This document shows positions 7,077 through 16,685 of a DNA stretch of 64,000 bases, piece by piece. Made by a program: the position numbers and the translations under genes. The stretch is from an uncultured Parabacteroides sp. (lineage in GTDB: Bacteria; Bacteroidota; Bacteroidia; Bacteroidales; Tannerellaceae), in the NCBI RefSeq assembly GCF_905196875.1, contig NZ_CAJJWO010000003.1, positions 124,001 to 188,000 on the forward strand, read 5' to 3'. How positions within the stretch are numbered: position 1 is the stretch's first letter; each line of letters starts with the position of its first letter. The notes below the pieces were generated by a model, which saw nothing but the letters and a program-made list of their open reading frames with translations, had not been told where the DNA came from and searched no databases.

Positions 7077-10000
7077 GACCGGAATCGTATCCGGCCCTTA
7101 AAAAGGTATACGCTATTATGAGATTGACAACATTAGCTTTAATTGCTTTCTCGCTCAATATTTCCGCTACCGTTTATTCCCAAAAGACGAAATTGTCGTT
7201 GGACGTAAACAATCAATCCATTAAGGAAATCCTTTTCCTGATAGAAAATCAGTCTGAGTTCCGGTTTATTTATGAGAGTGGAAAAATCAACCTGGATAAG
7301 AAAGTCTCTGTCCGCGAGAAAGACCAGAGTGTCGAAACGATCCTGAACCGTCTGTTTGCAAAGGAAGGGATCAAGTATGAGATCACAGAGAATAATCTTA
7401 TTCTGATCAATCCGGCGGAAAAGAGTGGCGGTCCGGGAATGCCGGTTGTGGCACAGGGGAAAAAAGGAAATATTAGAGGTGTGGTTACAGATACCAACGG
7501 TGAGCCGATTATCGGGGCCAATGTGGTGGAAAAAGGAACGACAAACGGAACGATAACAGATATCGATGGTAAATATACCCTGAATAATGTTTCCGGAAAA
7601 ACTCTTCTGATTTCCTACATCGGCTATATCAGTCAGGAAGTGTCTATACGGGAGGGAGCTCCCGTTGATGTGAAGCTATTGGAAGATACCCAAAAATTGG
7701 AAGAAGTGGTTGTAGTAGGGTATGGTATCCAGAAAAAAGTAAACCTGACAGGATCGGTTTCATCTGTCAGTGCCGAAGATATTCAAGATTCTCCCGCAGG
7801 TAGTTTATCAAGTGCACTTGTCGGTAAGATGGCAGGGGTATTGTTGACGCAGTCCGGAGGTAAACCCGGTGCCGGTGCTGATATGACGGTTCGCTCTAAA
7901 GGAACATGGAACGATTCAGCTCCTTTGTATGTGATTGATGGGATTGTCAGAGATAAATTTGCGTTTGACGGTTTGGATGCAAGTGAAGTGGAAAACCTAT
8001 CTGTACTGAAAGACGGGGCCTCTGCTGCTATCTATGGAGCACGTGCAGCCAACGGTGTTGTGTTGGTTACTACCAAGAAAGGAAAAGTAGGAAAACCGAC
8101 TATCGCTTATACCGGTTCTATCGGTTTATCGGATGCAACTATGATCCCTGAGACACAGAATGCTTACAACCAGGCAGTCTTTATCAATGACAATAGAATT
8201 GTGGAAAATGTCGATCCGACAGATTTGAGTTATTATACGGACGATGAGTTGGAATACTTCAAAAAGAACAATTATAACTGGCTGGATGAGGCATGGAAAC
8301 AACCGCTGCTTACAAGACACTCTTTGAATGTCAGCGGAGGTAACGAACGTGTCCGCTATTTTATTGGAGGTAACTACTATTATGAAACAGGTTCTTTCGA
8401 TAATCTGAGCTTCAAAAAATATAATCTGAGAAGCAACCTGGAGGCAAACATCACGAAAGACTTGATCGTCTCCCTGAATCTGAATATGGATACGAGAAAC
8501 GACGATAAACCGTATTGGAGATATGACAATGATTCCGATAAGATGGATAACCTGTACAGAGGGTTGCTTTTCCGGACAGGGCAGGTACCTCCGTATATTA
8601 ACGGGAAGCCGACCGGAAGTTTTGTAGAATGGCACCCGATAGAATTGCTGGGAGGGAATACCGGTTATAACAGAAAGAAATATTCCAATTATGAAGCAAA
8701 TATTTCATTGCAATATAATGTCCCGTTTGTCAAAGGGTTGAGTCTTAAATTATTATTTAATAAATACGACAGACACACATTTATCAAACAGTTCAACCGT
8801 CCTTATTCATTGTATGAATATAAAATGACAGGCGGCCACAATCATATTATAACAGATGTGGTAGATCGTGTCAAAGTGAGATCTGACGGTGATTTTCTGG
8901 AGGAAAAATATGATACCCGTGACAGTTACCAATTAAATGGATATATTACGTATGCTAATAAATTCGGTAAACATGATGTTGGTGCTTTATTTGTATATGA
9001 ACAGTCGGAAGGTACTGTGGATTGGTTTAATGGCGTAAGAAATTATTTTATCTCATCTGCGGTGGATCAGTTGTTTGCTGGTAGTTCTGATTCAAAGAAT
9101 TCAACAGTGGATGGAAAAGGTGAAGAAACTGGACGTATTTCGTATATCGGTCGTTTGAATTATGGTTACGATGATAGGTACCTGATAGAAGCCTCTTTCC
9201 GTTATGATGGTTCTGTCAATTTTGCACCCAAGAACCGTTGGGGATTCTTCCCGTCTGCTTCATTGGCATGGAGAGTATCGGAAGAGAAATTCTTCAAAGA
9301 GAATGTTAAGTTTATCAACTATCTGAAATTAAGAACTTCTATCGGATTGCTGGGTAATGACGGCATTGTCTTGAAAGATAAAAATGCGATTAGCGGATGG
9401 CAGTGGATGCAGCGTTATAATCTGGTGAACGGAGCATACTTCGGTTCGTTGAGCAGTGGTGTTGCAGCGGATGTAATTCCTAATGTGGATATAACTTGGG
9501 AAAAGTCGTTGACATACAATTTCGGTCTTGATGCTACTTTCCTGAACAACAAGCTTTCAATGACGGTAGATGCATTCTACAGACATACGTATGATATTTT
9601 GGGAGATCGGGCAGCCAGTATTCCTGCCACTTTTGGAGCGAAGATGCCTTCTGAAAACTACGGAGTGATCGATGCCAAAGGTTTTGAAGTGGAATTGGGT
9701 TACAATGATAAGATCGGTGATGATTTTAAATATTATGTAAAGGGAAATCTGGGATATGCAGTGAATAAGGTGATCACAAAAGATGAAGCCGAAAATCTTC
9801 GTTCCTATAAGTCTGAGATCGGTTACAGTACGGATCGTAAAATGGGATATATCGCAACAGATATTATCCGTACACAGGCCGATTTGGATGCACTGCCGGA
9901 AGGTTATACTATTTTTGGTCAGAAGCCTGAACTGGGAATGTTGAACTATAAAGACTTGCGTGGAGCGAATAGCGACGAACCGGATGGTGTGATCGATGAT

Positions 10001-10489
10001 AATGACAAGGACTGGATTATGAATCATACGACACCTCCTTTGAACTACGGTATTTCTTTAGGTGGTTCATGGAAAGGCATTTCTTTGGATATTTTCTTAC
10101 AGGGGGTAGCCGGACATGATGTGATGATTGCTATGAGGGGGGCTCAGGCACGTCCGCAGGAAACGAACTTTGACTTCTGGACCGACCATTGGACTCCGGA
10201 GAATGTAGATGCCGCTTTTCCGCGTGCATCCCGTAATGCAGCCGGGGAGGAGTCTACATTCTGGATGCGTAACGGTTCTTTCCTGCGTTTGAAAAATGTG
10301 AATCTTTCTTATGCGTTGCCTAAATCTGTACTTACTAAGTTGGGGGTTGCCCAGCTGAAGTTTTTCCTGACAGGAAATAACTTGTGTTTGCTTCAGAACA
10401 AAGTGAAATATTATGATCCGGAAAGTTCGACGATTTTCGACTATCCTATGATGAAGAGTTATTCTTTTGGTGTGAATCTTAGTTTCTAA
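7055..10489 (+). CDS. SusC-type TonB-dependent outer-membrane transporter with STN domain (PUL 1)
   Basis: This 1144-residue outer-membrane channel imports oligosaccharides using TonB energy. A signal peptide covers residues 1 to about 43 (cleavage after VYS). An STN signalling domain follows (about 45-125, ILFLIENQSEFRFIYESG). Next come a carboxypeptidase-like regulatory domain (about 140-210, GVVTDTNGEPIIGANV), the conserved EEVVVVGYG segment, a plug (LYVIDGIV, then VLKDGASAAIYGARAANGV) and a 22-strand-type barrel ending in SFGVNLSF. The STN domain is what lets this transporter signal to FecR. It is followed 18 nt later by its SusD partner. Confidence 0.96.
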   Translation: MKFFNLSRPESYPALKKVYAIMRLTTLALIAFSLNISATVYSQKTKLSLDVNNQSIKEILFLIENQSEFRFIYESGKINLDKKVSVREKDQSVETILNRLFAKEGIKYEITENNLILINPAEKSGGPGMPVVAQGKKGNIRGVVTDTNGEPIIGANVVEKGTTNGTITDIDGKYTLNNVSGKTLLISYIGYISQEVSIREGAPVDVKLLEDTQKLEEVVVVGYGIQKKVNLTGSVSSVSAEDIQDSPAGSLSSALVGKMAGVLLTQSGGKPGAGADMTVRSKGTWNDSAPLYVIDGIVRDKFAFDGLDASEVENLSVLKDGASAAIYGARAANGVVLVTTKKGKVGKPTIAYTGSIGLSDATMIPETQNAYNQAVFINDNRIVENVDPTDLSYYTDDELEYFKKNNYNWLDEAWKQPLLTRHSLNVSGGNERVRYFIGGNYYYETGSFDNLSFKKYNLRSNLEANITKDLIVSLNLNMDTRNDDKPYWRYDNDSDKMDNLYRGLLFRTGQVPPYINGKPTGSFVEWHPIELLGGNTGYNRKKYSNYEANISLQYNVPFVKGLSLKLLFNKYDRHTFIKQFNRPYSLYEYKMTGGHNHIITDVVDRVKVRSDGDFLEEKYDTRDSYQLNGYITYANKFGKHDVGALFVYEQSEGTVDWFNGVRNYFISSAVDQLFAGSSDSKNSTVDGKGEETGRISYIGRLNYGYDDRYLIEASFRYDGSVNFAPKNRWGFFPSASLAWRVSEEKFFKENVKFINYLKLRTSIGLLGNDGIVLKDKNAISGWQWMQRYNLVNGAYFGSLSSGVAADVIPNVDITWEKSLTYNFGLDATFLNNKLSMTVDAFYRHTYDILGDRAASIPATFGAKMPSENYGVIDAKGFEVELGYNDKIGDDFKYYVKGNLGYAVNKVITKDEAENLRSYKSEIGYSTDRKMGYIATDIIRTQADLDALPEGYTIFGQKPELGMLNYKDLRGANSDEPDGVIDDNDKDWIMNHTTPPLNYGISLGGSWKGISLDIFLQGVAGHDVMIAMRGAQARPQETNFDFWTDHWTPENVDAAFPRASRNAAGEESTFWMRNGSFLRLKNVNLSYALPKSVLTKLGVAQLKFFLTGNNLCLLQNKVKYYDPESSTIFDYPMMKSYSFGVNLSF

Positions 10490-10507
10490 TATTAAAATTA
10501 AAGCTTT

Positions 10508-12220
10508 ATGACTATCAAATATTTATTATACGGCTCATTGTTAGCTATGAGTGTGAGTTGTTCGGATATCCTGAATAAAAAAGACTTATCTGCCGTGACG
10601 GACGACCAGGTTTGGGGAGATGCCAAATATGCGACAGCCTACCTGAACAGACTGTATGAAAAGAACTTGCCGAAATGGGAAGGAGAACAAGACAGGGATG
10701 GAGATGGTGCGAATTCTATTTTTTATTCCTCCTACTCGGATGAAGCCGATGGCGGCGGCAGTGTGATGTATGGTCAGTTGACGACAGCTTCCTGCGATTA
10801 TTGGTATTATGAAGATATTCGTAATATAAACATGTTATTTGAGAAGCTGGAGAATAATGAAGCGATAGATACGGAGACTTGTACAAGCTTAAAGGCTCAG
10901 GCTTCTATCCTTCGTGCCTGGAGATATTTTTGCATGGTACGCGTCTATGGCGGTGTTCCGATGATATTATTGCCTCAGAAACTTACGGATGATTTACTGG
11001 TGTCGCGTAATAAAACGTCCGAGTGTATTGATATCATTATCAAAGATCTTGATTACGCTTATGAAAATCTTCCCTGGAGCTGGACCGGTGATGACCTGGG
11101 ACGGGCAACCAAAGCTGCTGCATTGGCTTTGAAAGGGCGTGTTCTACTGTATTATGCCAGTCCTCAGTTTAATCCGGATAATCGGATGGACCGTTGGGAA
11201 GCTGCATATAAAGTGAATAAACAAGCGAAAGAAGAGTTAGAAGCAAATGGCTATGGATTGTATGCCAGTTATGAAAAGATATGGTATGATGAGATGAACC
11301 GGGAAGTTATCTGGGGCCGCAGATATCAGGAACCGGGAGCTACAAACAAATGGAATGCGGCGACTCGTCCTTTGTCCGAGGCACAGAACTATACAGGCGC
11401 TAATCATCCGACCTTGGAAATGGTCGAGTCATATCCGATGGTAACGGGTATTCCTATTACTGAATCTAAGGAGTATGATCCTGTTCTGTATTGGAAGAAT
11501 AGAGATCCCCGTTTCAATGTGACTATCGCTTATAATAGTTGTATATGGGAGTTGAGTGGCAAATCCGGCAGGAAACAGTGGACGTATGTCGGCGCTGAAT
11601 TGAATAATCCTACGGCAACAGGTTTTTATTGCAGAAAGGCTGTCGAGCCGAGTTATACTTCTTATTATACGGAAAGAAGCAGCACGGACTGGATTGAGAT
11701 CCGTCATGCTGAGGTGTTGCTGAACTATGCGGAATGTGCGGCTATGTCGGGTAAAACAGAAGAAGCTTATGACGTATTGAAAACGATCAGGGCGAGAGCC
11801 GGTATATTAGCTGGTAATAATGGCATGTACGGATTAAAAGAAGGACTGTCCTCTGAACAAATGGTCGATGCTATTATGCTGGAGAGAAAGCTGGAATTAT
11901 CATTCGAAGGTAAACGTTATTGGGATTTGCGGCGCAGACGTTTGTTTGAAGCAGAATTGAATGGTAAGGTTCGTCATGGAGTTCTGCCTAAACTGAATAT
12001 CCCGGAAGAAGAATTCAATAAGATAAAGGATACGGTTGATTTTGAGAATAATTATGCTACTTATTTCAGAGATTCGCTGGTTATTCTGGATAAGAACTTT
12101 GCGATTGATTTTAAGGACAACTACTATTTCTATGCGATACCTAACAAGTATCTGGAAACGAACTCTAAGATGGAGCAGACACAAGGCTGGAGCGGTGGTA
12201 CCTTCAATCCACTGGATTGA
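10508..12220 (+). CDS. SusD/RagB-type glycan-binding lipoprotein (PUL 1)
   Basis: This 570-residue surface lipoprotein caps the SusC channel and binds the glycan. The signal peptide ends in the lipobox SVSC with the acylated Cys at 18. The SusD fold is recognised by the early DDQVWGDAKYATAYLNRLY helix, the central LKAQASILRAWRYFCMVRVYGG segment and the late helix with LNYAECAAMSGKTEEAY and IRARAG. The C-terminal KRYWDLRRRRLFE motif is typical. It sits 18 nt after susC and is followed by a terminator-like hairpin that probably lowers expression of the enzymes behind it. Confidence 0.95.
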   Translation: MTIKYLLYGSLLAMSVSCSDILNKKDLSAVTDDQVWGDAKYATAYLNRLYEKNLPKWEGEQDRDGDGANSIFYSSYSDEADGGGSVMYGQLTTASCDYWYYEDIRNINMLFEKLENNEAIDTETCTSLKAQASILRAWRYFCMVRVYGGVPMILLPQKLTDDLLVSRNKTSECIDIIIKDLDYAYENLPWSWTGDDLGRATKAAALALKGRVLLYYASPQFNPDNRMDRWEAAYKVNKQAKEELEANGYGLYASYEKIWYDEMNREVIWGRRYQEPGATNKWNAATRPLSEAQNYTGANHPTLEMVESYPMVTGIPITESKEYDPVLYWKNRDPRFNVTIAYNSCIWELSGKSGRKQWTYVGAELNNPTATGFYCRKAVEPSYTSYYTERSSTDWIEIRHAEVLLNYAECAAMSGKTEEAYDVLKTIRARAGILAGNNGMYGLKEGLSSEQMVDAIMLERKLELSFEGKRYWDLRRRRLFEAELNGKVRHGVLPKLNIPEEEFNKIKDTVDFENNYATYFRDSLVILDKNFAIDFKDNYYFYAIPNKYLETNSKMEQTQGWSGGTFNPLD

Positions 12221-12234
12221 TTTTTAATAACTAC

Positions 12235-12268
12235 AGAAGGCAGAGACTTGTGTTTCTGCTTTCTTTTA
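12235..12268 (+). terminator. Attenuator-like hairpin between susD and GH31
   Basis: Twelve paired bases (agaaggcagaga with tttctgctttct, two G-U pairs) enclose a 6-nt loop and are followed by T-rich sequence. It is placed to reduce transcription from susCD into the enzyme genes. Confidence 0.5.
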
Positions 12269-12278
12269 AATAGGATAT

Positions 12279-14429
12279 ATGAGAAGATATTTTGTGGCAA
12301 TCTGTACTCTTTGTATTTTGAGTGCATGTAATCATTCTCCTCAACGTAAAGGGGGAGTCGAATGGAAAGAGGAGGTAGCAGGCGTATGGAACGTTTCTGT
12401 AGGTACTCCCGAGAAGGTGAATCTGTTGAGTGAATTGAATATTACTCCCAAATTAGATGCTATCGGAAAGATGGGAGAAGCTTCCCTACCTGTATCCCGG
12501 GAGGATATCAGTTTTGAGGTGGTCGATGGAAAGACCTATATTCGTTTCCCGCTTGACAAGGATGAAAAGATATTCGGTTTGGGGCTCAACTTTAAGACGG
12601 TAGAACAGAGAGGCCGGATCATGCGGCTGCATGTGGATCATTATACCGGAAAAGATGACGGTCGAACACATACACCGGTACCTTTCTTCGTATCTTCGAA
12701 AGGGTATGGGGCATTTATAAATTCAGCCCGCTATATCGATACATGGGTTGGAACGAGTGTGCGGAAAGACAGCAAGAACCCACCCGTTGTCAGAGACAGG
12801 AATACGGATAAGCAGTGGGAAGCTCAACCTTATTCGGATAATCTGGAGTTTTTGATCCCGGCAGAAGGAGTGGAAGTTGTCCTGTTTGCCGGACCCACAA
12901 TGTTGGATGTCGTTCGCCGTTTTAATTTGTATAATGGTGGTGGTGCATTACCACCGAGATGGGGGCTGGGGTTCTGGCATCGTGTACCTTCTCTGTTCTC
13001 TGATAAGGAAGTCAATGAAGAAGTTGCTCAGTTTGAAAAAAGAGGTTTTCCACTGAGCGTAGTTGGACTTGAACCTGGCTGGATGAGCCGCTCTTATCCG
13101 TGTACCTACGAATGGGATAAAACCCGTTTCCCGGATCCGGATAACTTTGTGAAAAGCCTGGATGACCAGTATATAAAAACAAACGTATGGATTAATCCTT
13201 ATGTATCACCGGATGGAGAGTTGTACAATAAAATAGAACCTTATACCGGTTCGCATACCGTATGGTGTGGGATCGTTCCCGATTATTCGATGCCTGCAGC
13301 GCAGAAGATTATGGTAGAGCATTTTGAAAAACATCAGTTGGACAAAGGTGTCAGTGGATATAAGATGGATGAGAATGATGGTTATGATTCCTGGCTTTGG
13401 CCGGATGTGGCTTCTTTCCCCTCCGGAATCCCTGCGGAACAGATGCGCCAGATATACGGCTCAATGATGCAGAGTGTTACGATGGATATGTTTCGCAAAC
13501 ATAATACACGAACGTATGGGTTGGTTCGCGCCGGGAATGCAGGAACAAGCTCGTACCCTTATGTTATTTATAATGACTATTATGCTCATCGCGATTTTAT
13601 AACGGCACTGATAAACAGCTCCTTCATCGGTGTTCTCTGGACGCCGGAGGTAAGATCTTCCGGGACAGGGGAAGAGTGGTTAAGACGGATGCAGACAGTT
13701 TGTTTTTCTCCTGTGGCTCAATTGGATGCTTGGGCAGACGGTACGAAACCCTGGAGTTTTCCGGAAGTGGAAAAAGAGGTGCGTGCGATCGCCCAATTAC
13801 GTATGCAGCTGATCCCTTATCTCTATACGGCTTTTGCCGATTATGCATTTGAAGGAACTCCTCCTGTTCGTGCCATGAATCTGGAAGAAGGGTATCAGGT
13901 GGATGCTCAAACAGAAAAAGGGGTGTTGGATGCGACAATTAATCCGTATGCGATGGCTGTAAAAAAAGAGGTGAAAGACCAGTTTATGGTAGGTCCGAGC
14001 CTGCTTGTCGCTCCTTTGTTTACAGGTGAGAAAGAACGTCAGGTGATCCTGCCACAAGGTAAATGGTATGATTTCTATACAGGAGAATTTGCAGGAGAAG
14101 GCGAGGTGATAACAGTTTCTCCCGGCCTGTCAAAAATTCCCGTATATGTGAAAGAAGGAGGGATTATTCCTCTATGGCCTGCCGTGACAAAGGTGAAGGA
14201 CGAGAAACTGCCGCTGGAAGTACGTCATTATGGTAAAGCCTCTTCTTCTTACAATTTGTATGACGACGACGGGAAGAGTTTTGATTATGAGAAAGGAGAC
14301 TTCTCCCGCATTGTACTGAAAGTGGATGTAGACGGGAATGGAAATAAGACGGGAAAAGTCGTCATTTCTGAAGGGGCTAAAGTCTGGTCGTTCAGTGATT
14401 ATAATTTCCGTTTTATGACTGCTCGGTAA
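12279..14429 (+). CDS. GH31 glycoside hydrolase lipoprotein, possibly alpha-galactosidase/alpha-N-acetylgalactosaminidase type
   Basis: This 716-residue lipoprotein (lipobox LSAC, Cys17) is a GH31 enzyme with an N-terminal beta-sandwich to about residue 215, a TIM barrel from GLGFWHRVP, and C-terminal beta domains. The nucleophile region reads GYKMDENDGYD, with the candidate Asp near 364. The usual GH31 acid/base segment is replaced by LWTPEVR near 453-459. The KxDExD form, the FPSG..AEQM segment and WTPE resemble the GH31 subgroup active on alpha-Gal/GalNAc rather than alpha-glucosidases or alpha-xylosidases. That specificity comes from remembered motifs, so it is only a hypothesis. Its GH97 and GH92 neighbours support a host-glycan role. 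Confidence 0.85.
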   Translation: MRRYFVAICTLCILSACNHSPQRKGGVEWKEEVAGVWNVSVGTPEKVNLLSELNITPKLDAIGKMGEASLPVSREDISFEVVDGKTYIRFPLDKDEKIFGLGLNFKTVEQRGRIMRLHVDHYTGKDDGRTHTPVPFFVSSKGYGAFINSARYIDTWVGTSVRKDSKNPPVVRDRNTDKQWEAQPYSDNLEFLIPAEGVEVVLFAGPTMLDVVRRFNLYNGGGALPPRWGLGFWHRVPSLFSDKEVNEEVAQFEKRGFPLSVVGLEPGWMSRSYPCTYEWDKTRFPDPDNFVKSLDDQYIKTNVWINPYVSPDGELYNKIEPYTGSHTVWCGIVPDYSMPAAQKIMVEHFEKHQLDKGVSGYKMDENDGYDSWLWPDVASFPSGIPAEQMRQIYGSMMQSVTMDMFRKHNTRTYGLVRAGNAGTSSYPYVIYNDYYAHRDFITALINSSFIGVLWTPEVRSSGTGEEWLRRMQTVCFSPVAQLDAWADGTKPWSFPEVEKEVRAIAQLRMQLIPYLYTAFADYAFEGTPPVRAMNLEEGYQVDAQTEKGVLDATINPYAMAVKKEVKDQFMVGPSLLVAPLFTGEKERQVILPQGKWYDFYTGEFAGEGEVITVSPGLSKIPVYVKEGGIIPLWPAVTKVKDEKLPLEVRHYGKASSSYNLYDDDGKSFDYEKGDFSRIVLKVDVDGNGNKTGKVVISEGAKVWSFSDYNFRFMTAR

Positions 14430-14625
14430 ATATCGACAGGAATAAATTCATCGCTAGTTGGAGATGTAAATCTGAAATGTCATATATCCGGGATTGGAGA
14501 GAAAGTGTAACTAGCCTCTCTAATCTCGGATTCTGCAAAATAAAGCTCGTATTTTATAAAAGTCTCAACCGGATTTGTTTCTTAATTTTACCATTTCAAA
14601 GTTTGGAACCCTAATATAACTGAAG

Positions 14626-16602
14626 ATGAATAATCATGTATCGAAGATTTTAGTGATAGCATTGCTTTTACTGAGTGCTAATCAGCTCGTAAAAGGGAAG
14701 AATGCAGAGGGAGTTGATGCCATGTCTGGTGCTACCCCGGTAAAGTTGAAAGTAGAGGCGAATGCCGATAAACAATTGGTGCTGGATGTCTCTTATGAGG
14801 AAAACTCAGTTATCAGGGAAGCTCCTTTAGGTTTGAATGTCGACAATCGTCAGCTGGGGAAAGACGTTCAATTGCTTAACAAGGAAAAAAAGGAAAATAA
14901 TACGCTTGTCTATGAGTTACAGCAAGCCGACGGAAGTCGTTTTTATATGGATATCCGAATATTTCCGGATGGGATTGCCTTACGGTATCGTATCCCGGCA
15001 GAGGGACCAGTCTGTATTTACGGAGAGGAAACATCATTTATCTTTCCGTCACAGACGAAAGTTTGGTATGCCAGCGGTCCTTTCCAATATGGCTGGTTGC
15101 AACAGTATCAGGAACGGGAGACCGATCGTATAGAAGGTGAGTTACTGGCTCCGCCTGCCACTTTCCATCTGCCGAATGGGATTTATGCAGCAATCACGGA
15201 AGCCAATCTGTTCAATTATCATGGAGCAGTACTGTTTGGAACAGCTCCAAACAGGGTACAATTCGGTTATGTGGAAAATAAAGGACATATGGAAACGGGG
15301 ATAATAACCGGTCTTCCACCTACAAAATACTGGCATGAAGCTGTACGTAATGTCCCGTGGACTGTTTCGCCAAAAGAGCAGAGTCAGGAAATCGTAACTC
15401 CCTGGCGTGTTCTTATGCTGGCTAAAGATCTGAATGGCCTGGTGAATAACCGGATTGTCGCTCAGGTATCCGACCAACCGGATAAAACGCTTTTCCCTGA
15501 CGGGGCGAAGACCGACTGGATCAAACCCGGCAGAGCGACGTTCACCTGGTTGGTGGAAGGTAATGACCGGCTGAGTGTAGCCAATCATAAAAAATATGTG
15601 GACGGATGTGCCGAACTGGGTATTGAGTCTGTTGTGGTGGATGACGGCTGGGAGTTGTGGCAGCAAACGGAAAAAGAGGCAAACGGACGGACCAAGTGGG
15701 AGATGTTGAAAGATCTGGTCGATTATGCTAAAGCAAAGAATGTGGATATCTGGGTATGGCGTTCTTCGTCTCCCCGGTTTGGAAATAAATCAGATGTGGG
15801 TCTGGTAGATGCGGAAGAGCGTGCCGATTTTATGAAGAAGTGTGCGGAAGTTGGAGTGAAAGGTTTGAAAATTGATTTTTTCCATACGGAGAATGCTTTT
15901 ACAGTCAATCTGATGGAAAATATTCTGAAAGCTGCTGCCAAAGAGAAGCTCATGGTTATCTTTCATGGCGTGAATAAGCCGACAGGCGATTCATATACCT
16001 ATCCGAACCTGCTGGCGAAAGAGGCTGTAAGAGGACTGGAATGTGTAGGCGGAGAGAATAGCTGGGCTCCGGGTCCGCCCTGGCCTTATCATAATACGGT
16101 ATTGCCGTTTACCCGCTGGCTGGTGGGAGCTGCCGATTATACACCGTTGAACTTCCGTGGTTTTTGTCATCCGTCTGTGACTTTTGGACATCAGCTGTCA
16201 TCGATCTATATGTTCACTTCCCCGATGTTGATCTTTGCGGCAGACATGGAAGATATGCTGTCGTGCCCGGGGCGGTCGTTTATAGAAAGTGTACCGGTAA
16301 CCTGGGATGAAACGATCGTTTTACCGGAAAGCGAGATCGGTCGGTTGGCCGCTTTGGCGCGGAGAAAGGGAGATGTCTGGTATCTGACCGTTCTTAACGG
16401 AGAGACAGCCCACACGTTTGATGCGAAACTGGATTTCCTGCCTAAAGGAAAATATCAGATAGAGATAGCTTCGGATGCCTCGGGTAACCGGAAACAGATC
16501 GAAGTAAAAAAGAGCAAGATACGTTCCGGACAACGAATAAAGGAAGAGTTAATGTCAGGAGGAGGTTTTGTGGCACGCATATCCATAAGCGGTAAACAAT
16601 AA
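14626..16602 (+). CDS. GH97 retaining-type alpha-galactosidase-like enzyme
   Basis: This 658-residue periplasmic enzyme has a signal peptide (about 1-24), a GH97 N-terminal beta-sandwich (about 35-290) and a TIM barrel (TFTWLVEGNDRLSVANHKKY onward) with a C-terminal beta domain. KIDFF places an Asp at 417 and RGLECV a Glu at 472. In the retaining GH97 alpha-galactosidase of B. thetaiotaomicron (BtGH97b) the nucleophile and acid/base are Asp415 and Glu470, so both residue type and position agree. Inverting members such as SusB use Glu instead. Calcium-dependent retaining hydrolysis of alpha-galactosides is the best prediction. A gap of 196 nt separates it from GH31, with no clear promoter seen. 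Confidence 0.88.
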   Translation: MNNHVSKILVIALLLLSANQLVKGKNAEGVDAMSGATPVKLKVEANADKQLVLDVSYEENSVIREAPLGLNVDNRQLGKDVQLLNKEKKENNTLVYELQQADGSRFYMDIRIFPDGIALRYRIPAEGPVCIYGEETSFIFPSQTKVWYASGPFQYGWLQQYQERETDRIEGELLAPPATFHLPNGIYAAITEANLFNYHGAVLFGTAPNRVQFGYVENKGHMETGIITGLPPTKYWHEAVRNVPWTVSPKEQSQEIVTPWRVLMLAKDLNGLVNNRIVAQVSDQPDKTLFPDGAKTDWIKPGRATFTWLVEGNDRLSVANHKKYVDGCAELGIESVVVDDGWELWQQTEKEANGRTKWEMLKDLVDYAKAKNVDIWVWRSSSPRFGNKSDVGLVDAEERADFMKKCAEVGVKGLKIDFFHTENAFTVNLMENILKAAAKEKLMVIFHGVNKPTGDSYTYPNLLAKEAVRGLECVGGENSWAPGPPWPYHNTVLPFTRWLVGAADYTPLNFRGFCHPSVTFGHQLSSIYMFTSPMLIFAADMEDMLSCPGRSFIESVPVTWDETIVLPESEIGRLAALARRKGDVWYLTVLNGETAHTFDAKLDFLPKGKYQIEIASDASGNRKQIEVKKSKIRSGQRIKEELMSGGGFVARISISGKQ

Positions 16603-16654
16603 TAATGCACAGAATAGGCAGTTTTTTGCTATTTCCGAAAGGAATGTGAAAGTC

Positions 16655-16662
16655 TATTTTTG
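16655..16662 (+). promoter_or_regulatory. Putative -7 box before the GH92 gene
   Basis: TATTTTTG followed by C matches TAnnTTTG exactly. A start about 7 nt downstream leaves almost no leader for the ATG at 16674 but a normal short leader for the ATG at 16686, which favours the latter. The -33 region is weak. Confidence 0.4.
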
Positions 16663-16685
16663 CATTAAATATCATGTACAACTAT

